Positions 43,700-53,520 are shown, counted from the first letter of the stretch. The stretch: 64,000 nucleotides of DNA from Pseudomonadota bacterium (GCA_021783695.1 JAJXTO010000002.1:1-64000); one strand, 5' to 3'. Numbers and translations: made by a program. The notes: generated by a model not told the origin, from the letters alone.

Positions 43700-44560
43700 A
43701 TGACGCTGCTGCGTGGATTCTGGCGGTGCTGGCTGACCGCATTGCTGCTGTGCGGCTTGGCCGCATCGGCCCAGGCCGCACTGGTGCCGGTGCCCGCGCT
43801 CACGGCGCCGGTCACCGATCTCACCGGCACCCTCACCCCCGAGCAGACCGCCGCGCTCGATCAGGAGTTGCGCGCCTTTGCGGCGCAGAAAGGCAGCCAG
43901 ATCGCCGTGCTGATGGTGCCGAGCACCGCGCCGGAAGCCATCGAGCAATACAGCATCCGCGTCACCGACGCCTGGAAGCTCGGGCGCAAGGGGCGGGATG
44001 ACGGCGTGCTGCTGCTGGTGGCCAAGGACGACCGCGCCCTGCGCATCGAAGTGGGCTACGGCCTGGAAGGAGCGATTCCCGACGCCATCGCCAAGCGCCT
44101 CATCGCCGAGGTCATCACCCCGCAGTTCAAGCAGGGCGATTATTTCGGCGGGCTGCAGGCGGGGGTGCAGCAAATCATGAAACTGATCGACGGCGAGAAG
44201 TTGCCACCGCCCAGGGCCGCGGCGCATCCCGAAGGCGGAATGGCATCGACCCAAACCGCCTTCTTCCTGCTGATCGCCGCTGTGTTCGTCGGCTCCGCGC
44301 TGCGCGCGGCGCTGGGCCGCACCGTCGGATCCGGTCTGGCCGGCCTGATCGCGGGGGGCGTGGGCTGGTGGCTCATCGGCTCGCTGCTGCTGGGCGTTGG
44401 CATGGGTTTGGCGGCCTTCTTCGCCGTGTTCAGCGGCGTGCGTTTCGGTGGCGGGCCGGGCGGGTTTGGCGGCGGCGGGTTCGGTGGCGGCTCCGGTTCC
44501 GGCGGCTTCAGCGGTGGCGGCGGCGGGTTTGGCGGAGGCGGCGCTTCGGGCCGGTGGTGA
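43700..44560 (+). CDS. TPM-domain membrane protein (YgcG family)
   Basis: 286 residues. A signal peptide (ALLLCGLAASAQA) leads to a TPM domain (PVTDLTGTLTPEQTAALDQELRAFAAQKGSQIAVLMVPS, RVTDAWKLGRKGRDDGVLLLVAKDDRALRIEVGYGLEGAIPDA), then two membrane segments (about 180-240) and a Gly/Ser/Phe-rich tail of about 40 residues, a common low-complexity ending in this family. Six bp after lemA, so the two are co-transcribed. Confidence 0.94.
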   Translation: MTLLRGFWRCWLTALLLCGLAASAQAALVPVPALTAPVTDLTGTLTPEQTAALDQELRAFAAQKGSQIAVLMVPSTAPEAIEQYSIRVTDAWKLGRKGRDDGVLLLVAKDDRALRIEVGYGLEGAIPDAIAKRLIAEVITPQFKQGDYFGGLQAGVQQIMKLIDGEKLPPPRAAAHPEGGMASTQTAFFLLIAAVFVGSALRAALGRTVGSGLAGLIAGGVGWWLIGSLLLGVGMGLAAFFAVFSGVRFGGGPGGFGGGGFGGGSGSGGFSGGGGGFGGGGASGRW

Positions 44561-44561
44561 C

Positions 44562-45068
44562 ATGCGACTCCAACATCTGATCCGGCACCTCGGCTTTGCG
44601 CCCTGGCGCGTGCGCCGGGCCTTTCCGCATGCCACACTGCACGCCATCGCCCAGGCCATACATGCCGCTGAACAGCAGCATGGCGGCGAGATCCGCTTTG
44701 CCGTGGAAGGCGCGCTCGACCTGCCAGAACTCTGGCGCGGCGTCAGCGCCCGGGAACGCGCCATCGAGGTGTTCTCCCACCTGCGCGTCTGGGACACGGA
44801 GCACAACGACGGGGTGCTGATCTATCTGCTGCTGGCCGAGCGCGATGTGGAGATCGTTGCCGACCGCGGCATTCACCAGCAGGTGGATGCCGCCGCCTGG
44901 GAACAGGTGTGCCGCAGCATGGAAGCCTTGTTGCGTCAGGAACGGTTCGAGGCTGCTGCGCTGCAGGGCATTGCCGGGGTCAGCGCCCTGCTCGCCCGCC
45001 ACGCCCCGTCGCCCGCAGCACAAAAGCGCAACGAGCTGCCCGACTGGCCGGTGGTGCTGCGGCTCTGA
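44562..45068 (+). CDS. TPM-domain protein, short form
   Basis: 168 residues, no signal peptide or membrane helix. It contains a TPM-like domain: ERAIEVFSHLRVWDTEHNDGVLIYLLLAERDVEIVADRGIHQQV. The ATG follows the previous stop by one base, so it is the third gene of the lemA-TPM-TPM operon. It converges on the AsmA gene. Confidence 0.9.
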   Translation: MRLQHLIRHLGFAPWRVRRAFPHATLHAIAQAIHAAEQQHGGEIRFAVEGALDLPELWRGVSARERAIEVFSHLRVWDTEHNDGVLIYLLLAERDVEIVADRGIHQQVDAAAWEQVCRSMEALLRQERFEAAALQGIAGVSALLARHAPSPAAQKRNELPDWPVVLRL

Positions 45069-45081
45069 TGTTCCCTCGGGT

Positions 45082-47406
45082 TCAGGGGAACAGTCCCTTG
45101 AACAGGCCCGGGACGGCGCGCTGCGGAGGCTTGGCCTGTTCTGGCGCAAGCTGTTGCCGCAGAGCGTCCTGCAAGGTGTTTTTCAGCGCCTGGCGCAGCA
45201 GGTTGCCACCAGCCTGCGACCACAGCACGGTGTAGGCCGGCTGGGCAAAACTGCCGCTCACGCGCAGCGGCACCGTCACGCCGCGCAGGGCCGCCCATTC
45301 CGCGCCGCCCTGCCCTTGCAGCGTGCCGACCACGCTCGGCAGCAGCAGGTAGTCCATACGCTGTTTGGGCAGATCGAGCCAACCTTCGCCGCCGACCCGC
45401 AGCAGGGGGCTTTGCGCCGACAGATCGCTGTTCTGCGCCACGCCGTTTTGCAGATTGAAGGTTGCGCCCAGCGCGGTGAAATCGGTCTGCTCGCCCGGCG
45501 TGGCGGCGAACTGCGCGTCCTTGCGCGCGGCGAGCAGGGCACGGGCGTTGCGCAGCATCTGTGCCAGGTTGAACCCCTTGACCGCGCCGTTTTTCACATC
45601 CAGCCGCGCCTTGCCCGAGACACTGGCCAGCAGCGCCTGCAGCGTCTTGCCCTGCGCGTTCAGTTCCAGCGTCCAGCTTGCCTTGCCGAGCAGAAAATTC
45701 TTGCCTGCGAGGGCTTGCAAAATGGGCTGCACGCTGACATCGCGCGCGTTTTGCTGCAGGGCGTAGCGCTGGCGCGCCAGATCGACATGCAGGGTGGCGC
45801 CAACCGTGCCGCCAAACCCCTGCGCGCTGAAGGGCAGCAGAGTCAGCGTCTTGCGGTCACTGACGAGCGTGCCCTGCACCGCGCTCCACTGCATGCCCTT
45901 GAACAACAGACTGCCGATCTTGAACTGCGCGTTCAGCGCGATGGTCTGGAAGGCCGAGAGGTCGATGGGCGTGTCGGCAGACGCGTTGGCCGCTGGCTTG
46001 GCCGAGACGGGGGCCAGCCAGTCATCGAGGCGGATGCGGTCGGCGTTCAGGTCGAGCTTCAGGGCGCTGGGCTGCGTCCAACCGCCTGCCGCCTTGACCG
46101 TGCTCCCGGCCATCATGCCCTGCAACTGGAACTGCGCCGTCGGTGGCGTGGCGCCCTCGGCGGCCGCATAGTGCGCATTGCCCTGCAGCGCCAGGGTGCG
46201 CGGTTTGGCCGCATCGCCCGCGACCACCTGTCCGGACAGCTTGAGCGCCAGCAGGTCGTAGCGCGACCGGGCCAGGTCGAGTTGCAGCGGCGATGCCAGG
46301 GTGAACCGCAGCGCTCCGGCCTTGTCCGTGACGCCGCGCTGCACGTCCAGCTGCGCGACGGGAATACGCAGCGCGCTCCACGTTCCCGTGGCCTGCTCGG
46401 TGCCGAGCTGCAACTGCAGCGGCTGCGGCGCAGCCAGATGCAGCGCGGCGTGAAGCGCGCCGAGCTGCAGCGCGTCGCCCTTGAGGCTGAGCATAGGCAG
46501 GCTGGCCTGCGCGGTCAGCGCCTCGCCGTCGCTGGTGCGCGCCGTGGTCTTGAGACTCCATTGCTGCGCATTGAGCGTCAGCGCCGGGCTGGTGGCCAGG
46601 GCCAGCCCGGCCGCGTTGACCTGGGTCTGCATGGCTTTCAGCCCGAGCGCATCGCCCTGCACGGACAGCGCCAGATCGGACAGCGCCAGACTGTGTTGCG
46701 CGGGGTCGGTCTGCAACTTGCCACGCAGGTCGATGCGGGTGGCGAGTGCGGGCTGGACAAAGCGCGCGGCGGTGCCCAGATGGAAGCTACCGGCGCTGCC
46801 GCCCTCCAGCCCGGCGAGTTCCAGATCCAGCCCGGCGAACGTGCCGTGGATCTGCGCCTTGTCGTCGTCGTAAGTGATGGCGCCCTGTTCGACCTGCAGG
46901 CGATGCACCGACAGCCCCAGAGGGCTGCGCGCCTGCGCGGCATCGGGCTTGTTGTCCGGCAGCAGATCGGCAAAATTGAACTGTCCCTTGGCGTTGCGGG
47001 CAACGTGGATTTGCGGCTTGATCATCACCACCCGATCGACCACCAGCTTGCGGCGCAACAGCGCGAACAGGTCGAGGTGCAGCCGCAGATCGTCCGCCCG
47101 GGCGAACACCGCGGTGGAGTCGCGCTCGCTCAGGGTGAACGGCCCGGTGCGCAGAGTCAGCGGCGGAAACAACTGCAGCGCGATGGTGCCCGGCAACGTC
47201 AGGGTGCGGTGCTCGCGCTCCCGCACCACCTGAATCAGCATGGCCTTGTATTGATTGGGATTGAAGGTGAGCAGCACGATGCTCAGCCCGCCCACCAGCA
47301 AAATGACCGCCGCCAGCAGCGCGGCCACCACCCCCTTGAGCAAGCGTGCAGTCCAGCGTTTGCGCGGCGCGGGCACGGGCGGCTGCGGCACAGTGACCTC
47401 AGTCAT
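45082..47406 (-). CDS. AsmA family protein
   Basis: 774 residues. A Pro/Lys-rich start leads to one N-terminal membrane helix (LLKGVVAALLAAVILLVGGLSIVLL), then an extended beta-rich body of AsmA type (LTLPGTIALQLFPPLTLRTGPFTLSE near the start; QTDFTALGATFNLQNGVAQNSDLSAQSPLLRVGGEGWLDLPKQR near the end). AsmA-like proteins are thought to carry phospholipid between membranes or influence outer-membrane assembly. The start is MTEVTV at 47406. Confidence 0.92.
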   Translation of the reverse strand: MTEVTVPQPPVPAPRKRWTARLLKGVVAALLAAVILLVGGLSIVLLTFNPNQYKAMLIQVVREREHRTLTLPGTIALQLFPPLTLRTGPFTLSERDSTAVFARADDLRLHLDLFALLRRKLVVDRVVMIKPQIHVARNAKGQFNFADLLPDNKPDAAQARSPLGLSVHRLQVEQGAITYDDDKAQIHGTFAGLDLELAGLEGGSAGSFHLGTAARFVQPALATRIDLRGKLQTDPAQHSLALSDLALSVQGDALGLKAMQTQVNAAGLALATSPALTLNAQQWSLKTTARTSDGEALTAQASLPMLSLKGDALQLGALHAALHLAAPQPLQLQLGTEQATGTWSALRIPVAQLDVQRGVTDKAGALRFTLASPLQLDLARSRYDLLALKLSGQVVAGDAAKPRTLALQGNAHYAAAEGATPPTAQFQLQGMMAGSTVKAAGGWTQPSALKLDLNADRIRLDDWLAPVSAKPAANASADTPIDLSAFQTIALNAQFKIGSLLFKGMQWSAVQGTLVSDRKTLTLLPFSAQGFGGTVGATLHVDLARQRYALQQNARDVSVQPILQALAGKNFLLGKASWTLELNAQGKTLQALLASVSGKARLDVKNGAVKGFNLAQMLRNARALLAARKDAQFAATPGEQTDFTALGATFNLQNGVAQNSDLSAQSPLLRVGGEGWLDLPKQRMDYLLLPSVVGTLQGQGGAEWAALRGVTVPLRVSGSFAQPAYTVLWSQAGGNLLRQALKNTLQDALRQQLAPEQAKPPQRAVPGLFKGLFP

Positions 47407-47547
47407 TGTCGGGACTTGCACCGCGGGGGCAAACCCTCAGGGGCACAATGCGGGCTGTGTTGGCAAACATGGCCGCCGATTCTAGGCCGCCTCTTTGACG
47501 GCCCGGAGCTCCCCTGCAAAAGCGTTCGCACACACCGCCACTCCTCC

Positions 47548-48756
47548 ATGTCCACTTCTTCTGACCTCCTGATTCTCGGCGGCGGCATTGTCGGCAAGGC
47601 CTGCGCCCTGGCCCTGGCCCAGGCCGGGCTGAACCTCACCCTGCTGGGCGCCCGCTCCTTGGCCCAGGCCTTGCCGCCCGAGCGCTATACCCAGCGTCTG
47701 TACGCGCTCAATGCGGCGTCCCGGCAATTGCTCGATCAGTTGCGCATATGGACACACATCCCGCCCGAGCGCGTGCAGCCGGTGCAGGCCATGCATATCC
47801 GCGCCGACGGCGCGCAGCTCGCGTTTCAGGCGAAGGACGCCCGGGCCGAGGCGCTGGCGTGGATCGTCGAGTCCGACGCCATCGAAGCCGCGCTCGATCT
47901 GGCGCTGCGCTTCGAGCGCCGCGTGCAGATCGAGCCCGCGCAGGCCGCGCGCCTGTCACGCCCGGGCGACCATCGCGGCTGGCAGGTGCAGACCGACGAC
48001 GGCCGCACGCTGCAGGCCACGTTGCTCGTCGGCGCCGATGGCGAACACAGTCTGGTGCGCAAAGCTTCCGGCATCCCCATGGACGTGCATGACTATGTGC
48101 AACGTGGCGTGGTGGCCAATTTCGTCTGCGCCGCGCCGCACGACGGCAGTGCCTTCCAGACCTTTGCCGACGGCGGAGTGATCGCCCTGCTGCCGCTGGC
48201 CCCGATGCAGGGTCGGCCCATGGTGTCTCTGGTGTGGTCTGCCCCCGAACCGCTGGCGCAAGAGTTGCTCGCGCTGCCGCCGCACGCGCTGGCACAGCGC
48301 GTCGATGCCCACCTGCCTGCCCTGCGCGCGCAGCATCTCGGGCCGCTGCAGGCTGCGGGCCGCGCTTCCGCGTGGCGCCTGCAGCGCCAGCTTGCCCGCC
48401 GCACCGTGGCCGATGATCTGGTGTTGATCGGCGACGCCGCGCACCGTGTCCATCCCCTTGCCGGGCAGGGTTTGAACCTCGGCCTGCAGGACGTGCAGGT
48501 GCTGGCGCACACCCTGCAGCAGCGCCCGGCAGGGCAAGCCATCAACGATCCGCGCCTGCTGCGGCGCTATTCCCGCGCCCGGGCGGAACAGGTGCTGGCC
48601 CTGGCCACCGCCACCGACTCCCTGGCCCGGCTGTACGCCGCGCAAAGCCGCATGCCTGCGCCGCTGCGCGCATTGGGCCTGCACGCCGCCAATGCCTTGC
48701 CGCCGCTCAAGCAATTACTCACCCGGTATGCTTCGGGTCTTCCCTACCTTGCCTGA
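47548..48756 (+). CDS. FAD-dependent ubiquinone-biosynthesis hydroxylase (UbiH/F type)
   Basis: 402 residues. Signature motifs: the N-terminal FAD Rossmann site LLILGGGIVGKACALALA, the middle LVGADGEHSLVRKASGI (DG motif), and the C-terminal LIGDAAHRVHPLAGQGLNLGLQDV. These define ubiquinone-pathway flavin hydroxylases, but UbiH, UbiF, UbiI and UbiM cannot be separated by eye. A CACAAT-type -10 box lies near 47443. It is 27 bp upstream of dsbC, a conserved pair in Burkholderiales. Confidence 0.93.
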   Translation: MSTSSDLLILGGGIVGKACALALAQAGLNLTLLGARSLAQALPPERYTQRLYALNAASRQLLDQLRIWTHIPPERVQPVQAMHIRADGAQLAFQAKDARAEALAWIVESDAIEAALDLALRFERRVQIEPAQAARLSRPGDHRGWQVQTDDGRTLQATLLVGADGEHSLVRKASGIPMDVHDYVQRGVVANFVCAAPHDGSAFQTFADGGVIALLPLAPMQGRPMVSLVWSAPEPLAQELLALPPHALAQRVDAHLPALRAQHLGPLQAAGRASAWRLQRQLARRTVADDLVLIGDAAHRVHPLAGQGLNLGLQDVQVLAHTLQQRPAGQAINDPRLLRRYSRARAEQVLALATATDSLARLYAAQSRMPAPLRALGLHAANALPPLKQLLTRYASGLPYLA

Positions 48757-48783
48757 TGCGCAGCTCTGCGCCCGATCGCCTTC

Positions 48784-49521
48784 ATGAACTCCCTGCTCTC
48801 CCGCTCTCTATGGCGCGTCCTGCGCCTGGCCGCGCTGTCGGTGGCCGTCCTGTCCGTTCCCGCCATGGCGCAAACCCTGGCCGACACCCGCGCCGCGCTG
48901 GAAAAGGCCATGCCCGGCCTGCCCGCCAGCGCCAAGATCATCAAGACGCCATACGCCGGGCTGTATGAAGTCGATGTCGGCAGCAAGATTTTCTACACCG
49001 ATGCCAAGGCCACTTTCCTCTTTGCTGGCGAAATTTTCGACACCAAAACGCAGAGCAATGTCACCAAGGCCCGCATCGACGAACTGCGCCGGGTGAACTG
49101 GAAAGACCTGCCCTTCAAGGACTCGTTCCAACTGGTGTTCGGCAATGGCAAGCGTCAGATCGCCATTTTTGAAGATCCGTACTGCCCGTTCTGCCACAAG
49201 ATGGAAGCCACACTGGAGAAAATGAGCAACGTCACGCTGCATGTGTTCGTGGTGCCCATCATCCGCCGCGAATCCATGCAGCAGGCGCGCGACATCTGGT
49301 GCGCCCCCAACCGCAGCAAGTCCTGGCTCGACTGGATGAACAATCAGGTGCAGCCCCCCAAGGCCGCAGCCACCTGCGTCGATCCGCTCAAGACCAATGT
49401 GCAACTGGCGGAAAAGCTGGGCATCTCCTCCACCCCCACACTGATCTTCATGGACGGCAGCCGCATGGAAGGCGCACTGCCGCAGGAAGACGTCGAGAAG
49501 AAGCTGGCGTCGATCAAGTGA
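48784..49521 (+). CDS. dsbC: Thiol:disulfide interchange protein DsbC
   Basis: Periplasmic disulfide isomerase, 245 residues. Signal peptide (LAALSVAVLSVPAMAQ), N-terminal dimerisation domain (to about 85), and a thioredoxin-like domain with the CPFC active site in FEDPYCPFCHKME (about 138-141) and the cis-Pro SSTPTLIF. A second Cys pair (IWCAP and ATCVDP) is also typical. The 3' end overlaps the convergent azlD gene by 8 bp. Confidence 0.95.
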   Translation: MNSLLSRSLWRVLRLAALSVAVLSVPAMAQTLADTRAALEKAMPGLPASAKIIKTPYAGLYEVDVGSKIFYTDAKATFLFAGEIFDTKTQSNVTKARIDELRRVNWKDLPFKDSFQLVFGNGKRQIAIFEDPYCPFCHKMEATLEKMSNVTLHVFVVPIIRRESMQQARDIWCAPNRSKSWLDWMNNQVQPPKAAATCVDPLKTNVQLAEKLGISSTPTLIFMDGSRMEGALPQEDVEKKLASIK

Positions 49522-49846
49522 TTCCCAGGTAGAGGCGCCACAGCAGATACACCGCCATTCCCCCGGCGATCGCGGCAAGCAGTTTGCGTGTTCCCAGCGC
49601 CAGCGCGGCGCTGGCGAGGGCACCCGCCAGCCAGGGGTTGCGCCAACTCAGGTCCCAATGCTGCCCGTCCGGCAGCAGCACCATGGGTATGACGATGGCG
49701 GTGAGCACGGCCACCGGCACATGGCGTAAAGCCTGCCGCACGCGCGGCGAAAACTGCAAACGGCCGCCCAACCCGAACAGGGCGTAGCGAATGGTGAAGG
49801 TCACAGCCGCCATGCCGGCGATCACGGCCCAGTTCGCCCAGCTCAT
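49514..49846 (-). CDS. azlD: AzlD family branched-chain amino-acid exporter subunit
   Basis: 110 residues, four hydrophobic segments ([70 protein letters not shown]). AzlC and AzlD together export branched-chain amino acids such as valine (BrnFE-type). Its ATG overlaps the azlC stop by 4 bases, which indicates a fixed two-subunit complex. Confidence 0.92.
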   Translation of the reverse strand: MSWANWAVIAGMAAVTFTIRYALFGLGGRLQFSPRVRQALRHVPVAVLTAIVIPMVLLPDGQHWDLSWRNPWLAGALASAALALGTRKLLAAIAGGMAVYLLWRLYLGIT

Positions 49847-50592
49847 GGCGCCTCCCGCATCGTCGGCGCAGAGTGCGCAGCGTCTCGCCCATCCATCCAC
49901 ACCCCAACCAGCACCCCGGCCAGCGCCGCCAGCAACAGGCCGAGCTTGTACGGCAGGTCGCGCGCCAGCAGCGCCACCGCCGCCGCGGTGAGTGCGACGG
50001 CAATGCTCGGCCGCTCGCGCAACAGCGGCACGACAATGCCCACGAAGGTCGCCACCAGGGCGAACTCCAGGCCCAGATGGGTGAGGGCCGGGCTGGCCTG
50101 CCCCAGCAAGGCGCCAGCCGCAGTCCAACCCAGCCAGTTGCCATACATGGCCGCGCCCGAGCCCGCCGTGTACCAATGCTTGAACGGCGCACCGTCGTCG
50201 CGCGCGTAACGGTGGTGCACTGCAGCATAGGTTTCATCGGTCAGCCAGAATGCCAGCAACATGCGCCAGCGCTGCGGCAGCCGCGCCATCTGCGGCTGCA
50301 GGCTGGCCGAATACAGCAGGTGTCGCAGATTGACGACCAGGGTGGTGAACACCACCACCAGACCGCTGGTCCCCGCACCCAGCAGACTCAGGGCGATGAA
50401 CTGCGCCGAACCGGCGAACACCAGCGCCGACATGGCCAGCGCGCCGGTCATGCCCAGGGAGCTGGAGGCCGCCAGCGCTCCAAAAATCAGCCCGAAGGGC
50501 GCGGCGCCGAGCAGCAGCGGCAGGGTGTCGCGCGCACCGTGGAGAAATTCGGTGCGGCGCGCTGGCGCGGGAATGGATGCAGCAGGATTCAT
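49843..50592 (-). CDS. azlC: AzlC family branched-chain amino-acid exporter subunit
   Basis: 249 residues, about seven membrane helices. AzlC signatures: [52 protein letters not shown] and [14 protein letters not shown]. It is 9 bp downstream of an AraC regulator gene and coupled to azlD. Substrate class from family knowledge is branched-chain or other neutral amino acids. Confidence 0.93.
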   Translation of the reverse strand: MNPAASIPAPARRTEFLHGARDTLPLLLGAAPFGLIFGALAASSSLGMTGALAMSALVFAGSAQFIALSLLGAGTSGLVVVFTTLVVNLRHLLYSASLQPQMARLPQRWRMLLAFWLTDETYAAVHHRYARDDGAPFKHWYTAGSGAAMYGNWLGWTAAGALLGQASPALTHLGLEFALVATFVGIVVPLLRERPSIAVALTAAAVALLARDLPYKLGLLLAALAGVLVGVWMDGRDAAHSAPTMREAP

Positions 50593-50601
50593 CCGTGCAG
50601 A

Positions 50602-51486
50602 CTACGCCCCTTGCTGTGGCCGATCTTGTACGTTCTTGCGCGGGGCATAGCCGCCAGGTGTGACGCCGAACGCGCGCTTGAACAGCCGGTGCAGATGCGA
50701 CTGGTCGGCAAAGCCCAGGCTGGCCGCCACCGCGCCCGGACTCTGCCCGCCGCGCAACAGGCGCTTGGCCTGCGTCAGCCGCCATTGGTTGCGCCAGGCA
50801 TGCGGTGGTAGGCCGACCGTGCGCGAAAACACCCGGTTGAGATGCCAGGGGCTCAGGCCGACTGCGCGCGCCAGATCGTCGAGGGTCAGTGCCGCATCGG
50901 CGTCGGCGCGCAACAGGTCCTGCGCGGTCCGAACGGCGGCATCCTCGCGTCCGGACGCGGGTTCTGCCACTCCGGCATGGCGCAGCAGCGGGGTCATGGT
51001 CTCGCGCCAGGCCCAGCTGCGCAGCAATGAATCCCTTGAGGCGGTGAGCGCCGCATGCAGACCCTGCAAAGCGCGGAACAGCGCCGGATCGTCGAACACC
51101 ACCCGATCGAACACCGGTTGGCGCGTATCGCCGTCGCGCAGCTCGGCCATCAAGGCGCCCAGCAGCTCGGGCCGTGGATAGAACACCCGGTAGGCCCAGC
51201 CAGCATCGCAGCCACGGCTGCCATCATGCACCTCGCCGGGCGGAACGACCACGACCGTGCCCGCTGGCGCGTCATAACTGGCTGCGCCGCAGCGGAAATG
51301 TTCCACGCCGTGTTCGATGACCGCAATGGCGAAGGTCTCATGCACATGCGGGGAGTAACGATGAGACCGGAAACGCGCCGTGAGCATCTCCATGTCGCCA
51401 AAGTCGGCGGCAAAGCGCAACTGCGCAAACTCTGCGCTTGCCTGCGATACCCGAGCAATTTTGAGTGGTTGCGCTTGTTTCGTCAT
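50602..51486 (-). CDS. AraC-family transcriptional regulator
   Basis: 294 residues. N-terminal cupin-like effector domain (HETFAIAVIEHGVEHFRCGAA, TVVVVPPGEVHDG) and C-terminal double HTH: LTLDDLARAVGLSPWHLNRVFSRTVGLPPHAWRNQ and SPGAVAASLGFADQSHLHRLFKRAFGVTPGGY. It is the first gene of araC-azlC-azlD on the minus strand, so it likely controls the exporter. The divergent 137-residue gene, 53 bp away, may share its operator. Confidence 0.94.
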   Translation of the reverse strand: MTKQAQPLKIARVSQASAEFAQLRFAADFGDMEMLTARFRSHRYSPHVHETFAIAVIEHGVEHFRCGAASYDAPAGTVVVVPPGEVHDGSRGCDAGWAYRVFYPRPELLGALMAELRDGDTRQPVFDRVVFDDPALFRALQGLHAALTASRDSLLRSWAWRETMTPLLRHAGVAEPASGREDAAVRTAQDLLRADADAALTLDDLARAVGLSPWHLNRVFSRTVGLPPHAWRNQWRLTQAKRLLRGGQSPGAVAASLGFADQSHLHRLFKRAFGVTPGGYAPRKNVQDRPQQGA

Positions 51487-51539
51487 GTTTGCCAGCGTAC
51501 AAGAGCGGATCGGGCATAGCCACTATTCAGGAGAGCGTG

Positions 51540-51953
51540 ATGCGATTTTTTGATCTGGAACCCGCAGATTCTCGCCAACTCGCGCAGGAACTGCTTGAGG
51601 CCGACGCGCTGGCGCAGACCTGCTGCGCCGCAGACCTGCTCGGCGGCTCGCAGCACGATCTGCCGCTGTTGCAACAGATCATCGAATGCATGCCCGCGCT
51701 CGACACCGCGCAGGTGCGGGCCATTGCCGCAGCGCTCGGGCGGGTGCTTCTGCTGTCGCAGCCAGGCAGTGAATGGGCCGTGGTGCAGGGCGTGCAGCGG
51801 CGCGGCCTGGCCATCCGCCGCATCGGCACCCTGCACTGGATTTCGCCCGAAGGCGCGCTGCGCTCGCATCTGCACGGCCAGGCGGCAACCGACCTGCAGC
51901 GCCTGCATGCCAGCATGCTCGAACGCCTGAACCCGCCGGCGCTGGCGGCCTGA
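51540..51953 (+). CDS. Hypothetical protein divergent from the azlCD regulator
   Basis: 137 residues with no recognised domain. Good AGGAG box 7 nt before ATG 51540. Composition is soluble and helix-rich: FFDLEPADSRQLAQELLEADALAQ, PLLQQIIECMPALDTAQVRAIAAALGRVLLL, then a strand-like LAIRRIGTLHWISPEGALRSHLHG. Convergent with the di-heme peroxidase gene (8-bp gap). Position suggests a link to the divergent AraC gene, but the function is unknown. Confidence 0.75.
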   Translation: MRFFDLEPADSRQLAQELLEADALAQTCCAADLLGGSQHDLPLLQQIIECMPALDTAQVRAIAAALGRVLLLSQPGSEWAVVQGVQRRGLAIRRIGTLHWISPEGALRSHLHGQAATDLQRLHASMLERLNPPALAA

Positions 51954-51961
51954 GACGGCGC

Positions 51962-53416
51962 TCACGCCCCTGGCTTGTTCACCGTGTAGCCATCGTTCAA
52001 GGTCTTGAGGAAAGCGATGATGTCGCGCATGTCCTGTGCGGTCATCGCGGGCTGTTCGCCCCGCTTGCGGTTGAGCGGCGGATCGGTCACGTCCACATTG
52101 GCGTGGTCGGGCGGCGGGAGATCGTTGAATTTCCGCACCTTGCCGTCCACGGCGGGATAGATCTTGCCGGGCTGGACGTCGCGGAAGTTGTAGAAGTCCA
52201 GCACCTGCTGCAGGGTGTGATAGACGCCGTTGTGGAAGTACACCGGCCGCTGCGCCACGTTGCGCAGTGTGGGGGTGAGGAACATGCCGCAATACTGCGT
52301 CTGGTTCTTCAGATCGGTGCGGAAGGGGCCGCACAGACCGAGATCGACATATTTCGGATTGAAGTTGGCCGGGATGTGCGGGTTGCGCGGCACACCCAGC
52401 GCCTCGTACTGGGTGTCGGTGAACAGCGGCGGCAGGCCGGTGGCGGTGGGCTTGTCCAGATGGCAGGCGGCGCAGTCGCCCACCTTGGGGTCGTTGAACG
52501 CCAGATAGCCACGCATCTCCTGCGGGCTGAGGCGGGCCTTGCCCTGCAGCCAGGCGTCATACCTGCTGTTGAAGGCATGGAACCTGGGGTCTTCGATCTG
52601 GTAACGGGCAATGGCGAACAGCGCTTCGGCCACAGTCAGTTCCGGATCGGTGAACACATTGGGGCCGAAGAGTTGCACAAACGTCTTGGCGTAGGGCTGG
52701 CGTTCGATGATCGCCGCCACGCGCTGCGGCGCGCCGGCATCCATCTCCACCGGGTTGAACAACGGCCCCTCGGCCTGTTGTTGCAGGGTGTTGACACGGC
52801 CGTCCCAGAACAGTCCGCCGGTGGGCACCAGATTTTTTGCCGTCTGCGCCGCGTTCTGCGCGGTCTTGGTGGCGCGCTGGCTGCTCTGACCCAGCGCCAC
52901 GAGTTGCTGCAGGGTGATGGTTTCGTTTTCCTCGTCATCCGGGCCGATGGAAAAATTCTGCTGACGGTAGAGGTAAGCCAGCGACGGCGGCGGGCGAAAG
53001 CCTGACGCATCCATGCGCGGCCCGCCCAGCATCACCGGCCCGCTGCCCGGCGGCGGGTTATAGCCATTAGCCGGATCGTGGCAGGAGGCGCAGGACTGCT
53101 TGCCGGAGCCCGACAGCGCGGTGTCGAAAAACAGTTGTTTTCCCAGTTGCGCGGCAGCAGACAAAGGCGGGCTCGGCGGCAGCACAAGTTGCACCGGATG
53201 CGGATTGCCGCCTGCGGCAAGGATGGCGCTGTCCACCGGGTGCTTCAGCCAGTCCATGAGCATCAGATGCGGCTGTTGCGCGACCACTTCAGCCGCGCTG
53301 GCGCCAAGCAGGGTGATGAGCGCCGCCACCAGCCACCGTCGTCCAGAACTGCGGCGGGGCGCAGGACCGGGGTTTGCGTTTGTCGCGGAACCGCGGCGGA
53401 ATGCGGAGGATGCCAT
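51962..53416 (-). CDS. Di-heme cytochrome c peroxidase family protein
   Basis: 484 residues, exported (N-terminal RRWLVAALITLLGASAAEVVAQ). Two CxxCH haem sites: CASCHDPANGY (about 109) and CAACHLDKPT (about 319). Other family blocks are GKQLFFDTALSGSG and LRNVAQRPVYFHNG. It belongs to the CcpA/MauG superfamily; peroxide reduction or protein oxidation cannot be told apart by eye. It lies downstream of a secreted phosphoesterase gene on the same strand with a C-rich palindrome in between. A shared functional unit is inference. Confidence 0.9.
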   Translation of the reverse strand: MASSAFRRGSATNANPGPAPRRSSGRRWLVAALITLLGASAAEVVAQQPHLMLMDWLKHPVDSAILAAGGNPHPVQLVLPPSPPLSAAAQLGKQLFFDTALSGSGKQSCASCHDPANGYNPPPGSGPVMLGGPRMDASGFRPPPSLAYLYRQQNFSIGPDDEENETITLQQLVALGQSSQRATKTAQNAAQTAKNLVPTGGLFWDGRVNTLQQQAEGPLFNPVEMDAGAPQRVAAIIERQPYAKTFVQLFGPNVFTDPELTVAEALFAIARYQIEDPRFHAFNSRYDAWLQGKARLSPQEMRGYLAFNDPKVGDCAACHLDKPTATGLPPLFTDTQYEALGVPRNPHIPANFNPKYVDLGLCGPFRTDLKNQTQYCGMFLTPTLRNVAQRPVYFHNGVYHTLQQVLDFYNFRDVQPGKIYPAVDGKVRKFNDLPPPDHANVDVTDPPLNRKRGEQPAMTAQDMRDIIAFLKTLNDGYTVNKPGA

Positions 53417-53481
53417 GTGGATGGTTCCCGGAATGGACTTTCCCGACGGCGAGGGGGCAGCCGGGGAGAGGCGGAGCTGCG

Positions 53482-53520
53482 CCCCCCCTCACCGCCCGAC
53501 CCCGCGTGCGGGGAGGGGGT
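53482..53520. repeat. C-rich palindromic unit between phosphoesterase and peroxidase genes
   Basis: CCCCCTC (53484-53490) and GAGGGGG (53513-53519) form an outer 7-bp stem around CCCCGC / GCGGGG (53500-53513). This is the form of the small, highly repeated intergenic palindromes of beta- and gammaproteobacteria. It may attenuate transcription from the phosphoesterase gene into the peroxidase gene. Confidence 0.6.

Noticed and set aside
44845-47547. 900-codon upstream extension of the UbiH-type gene, through the region antisense to AsmA
   Set aside because: The flavoprotein starts at ATG 47548 with its FAD motif at the N-terminus. The upstream part is a shadow of AsmA.
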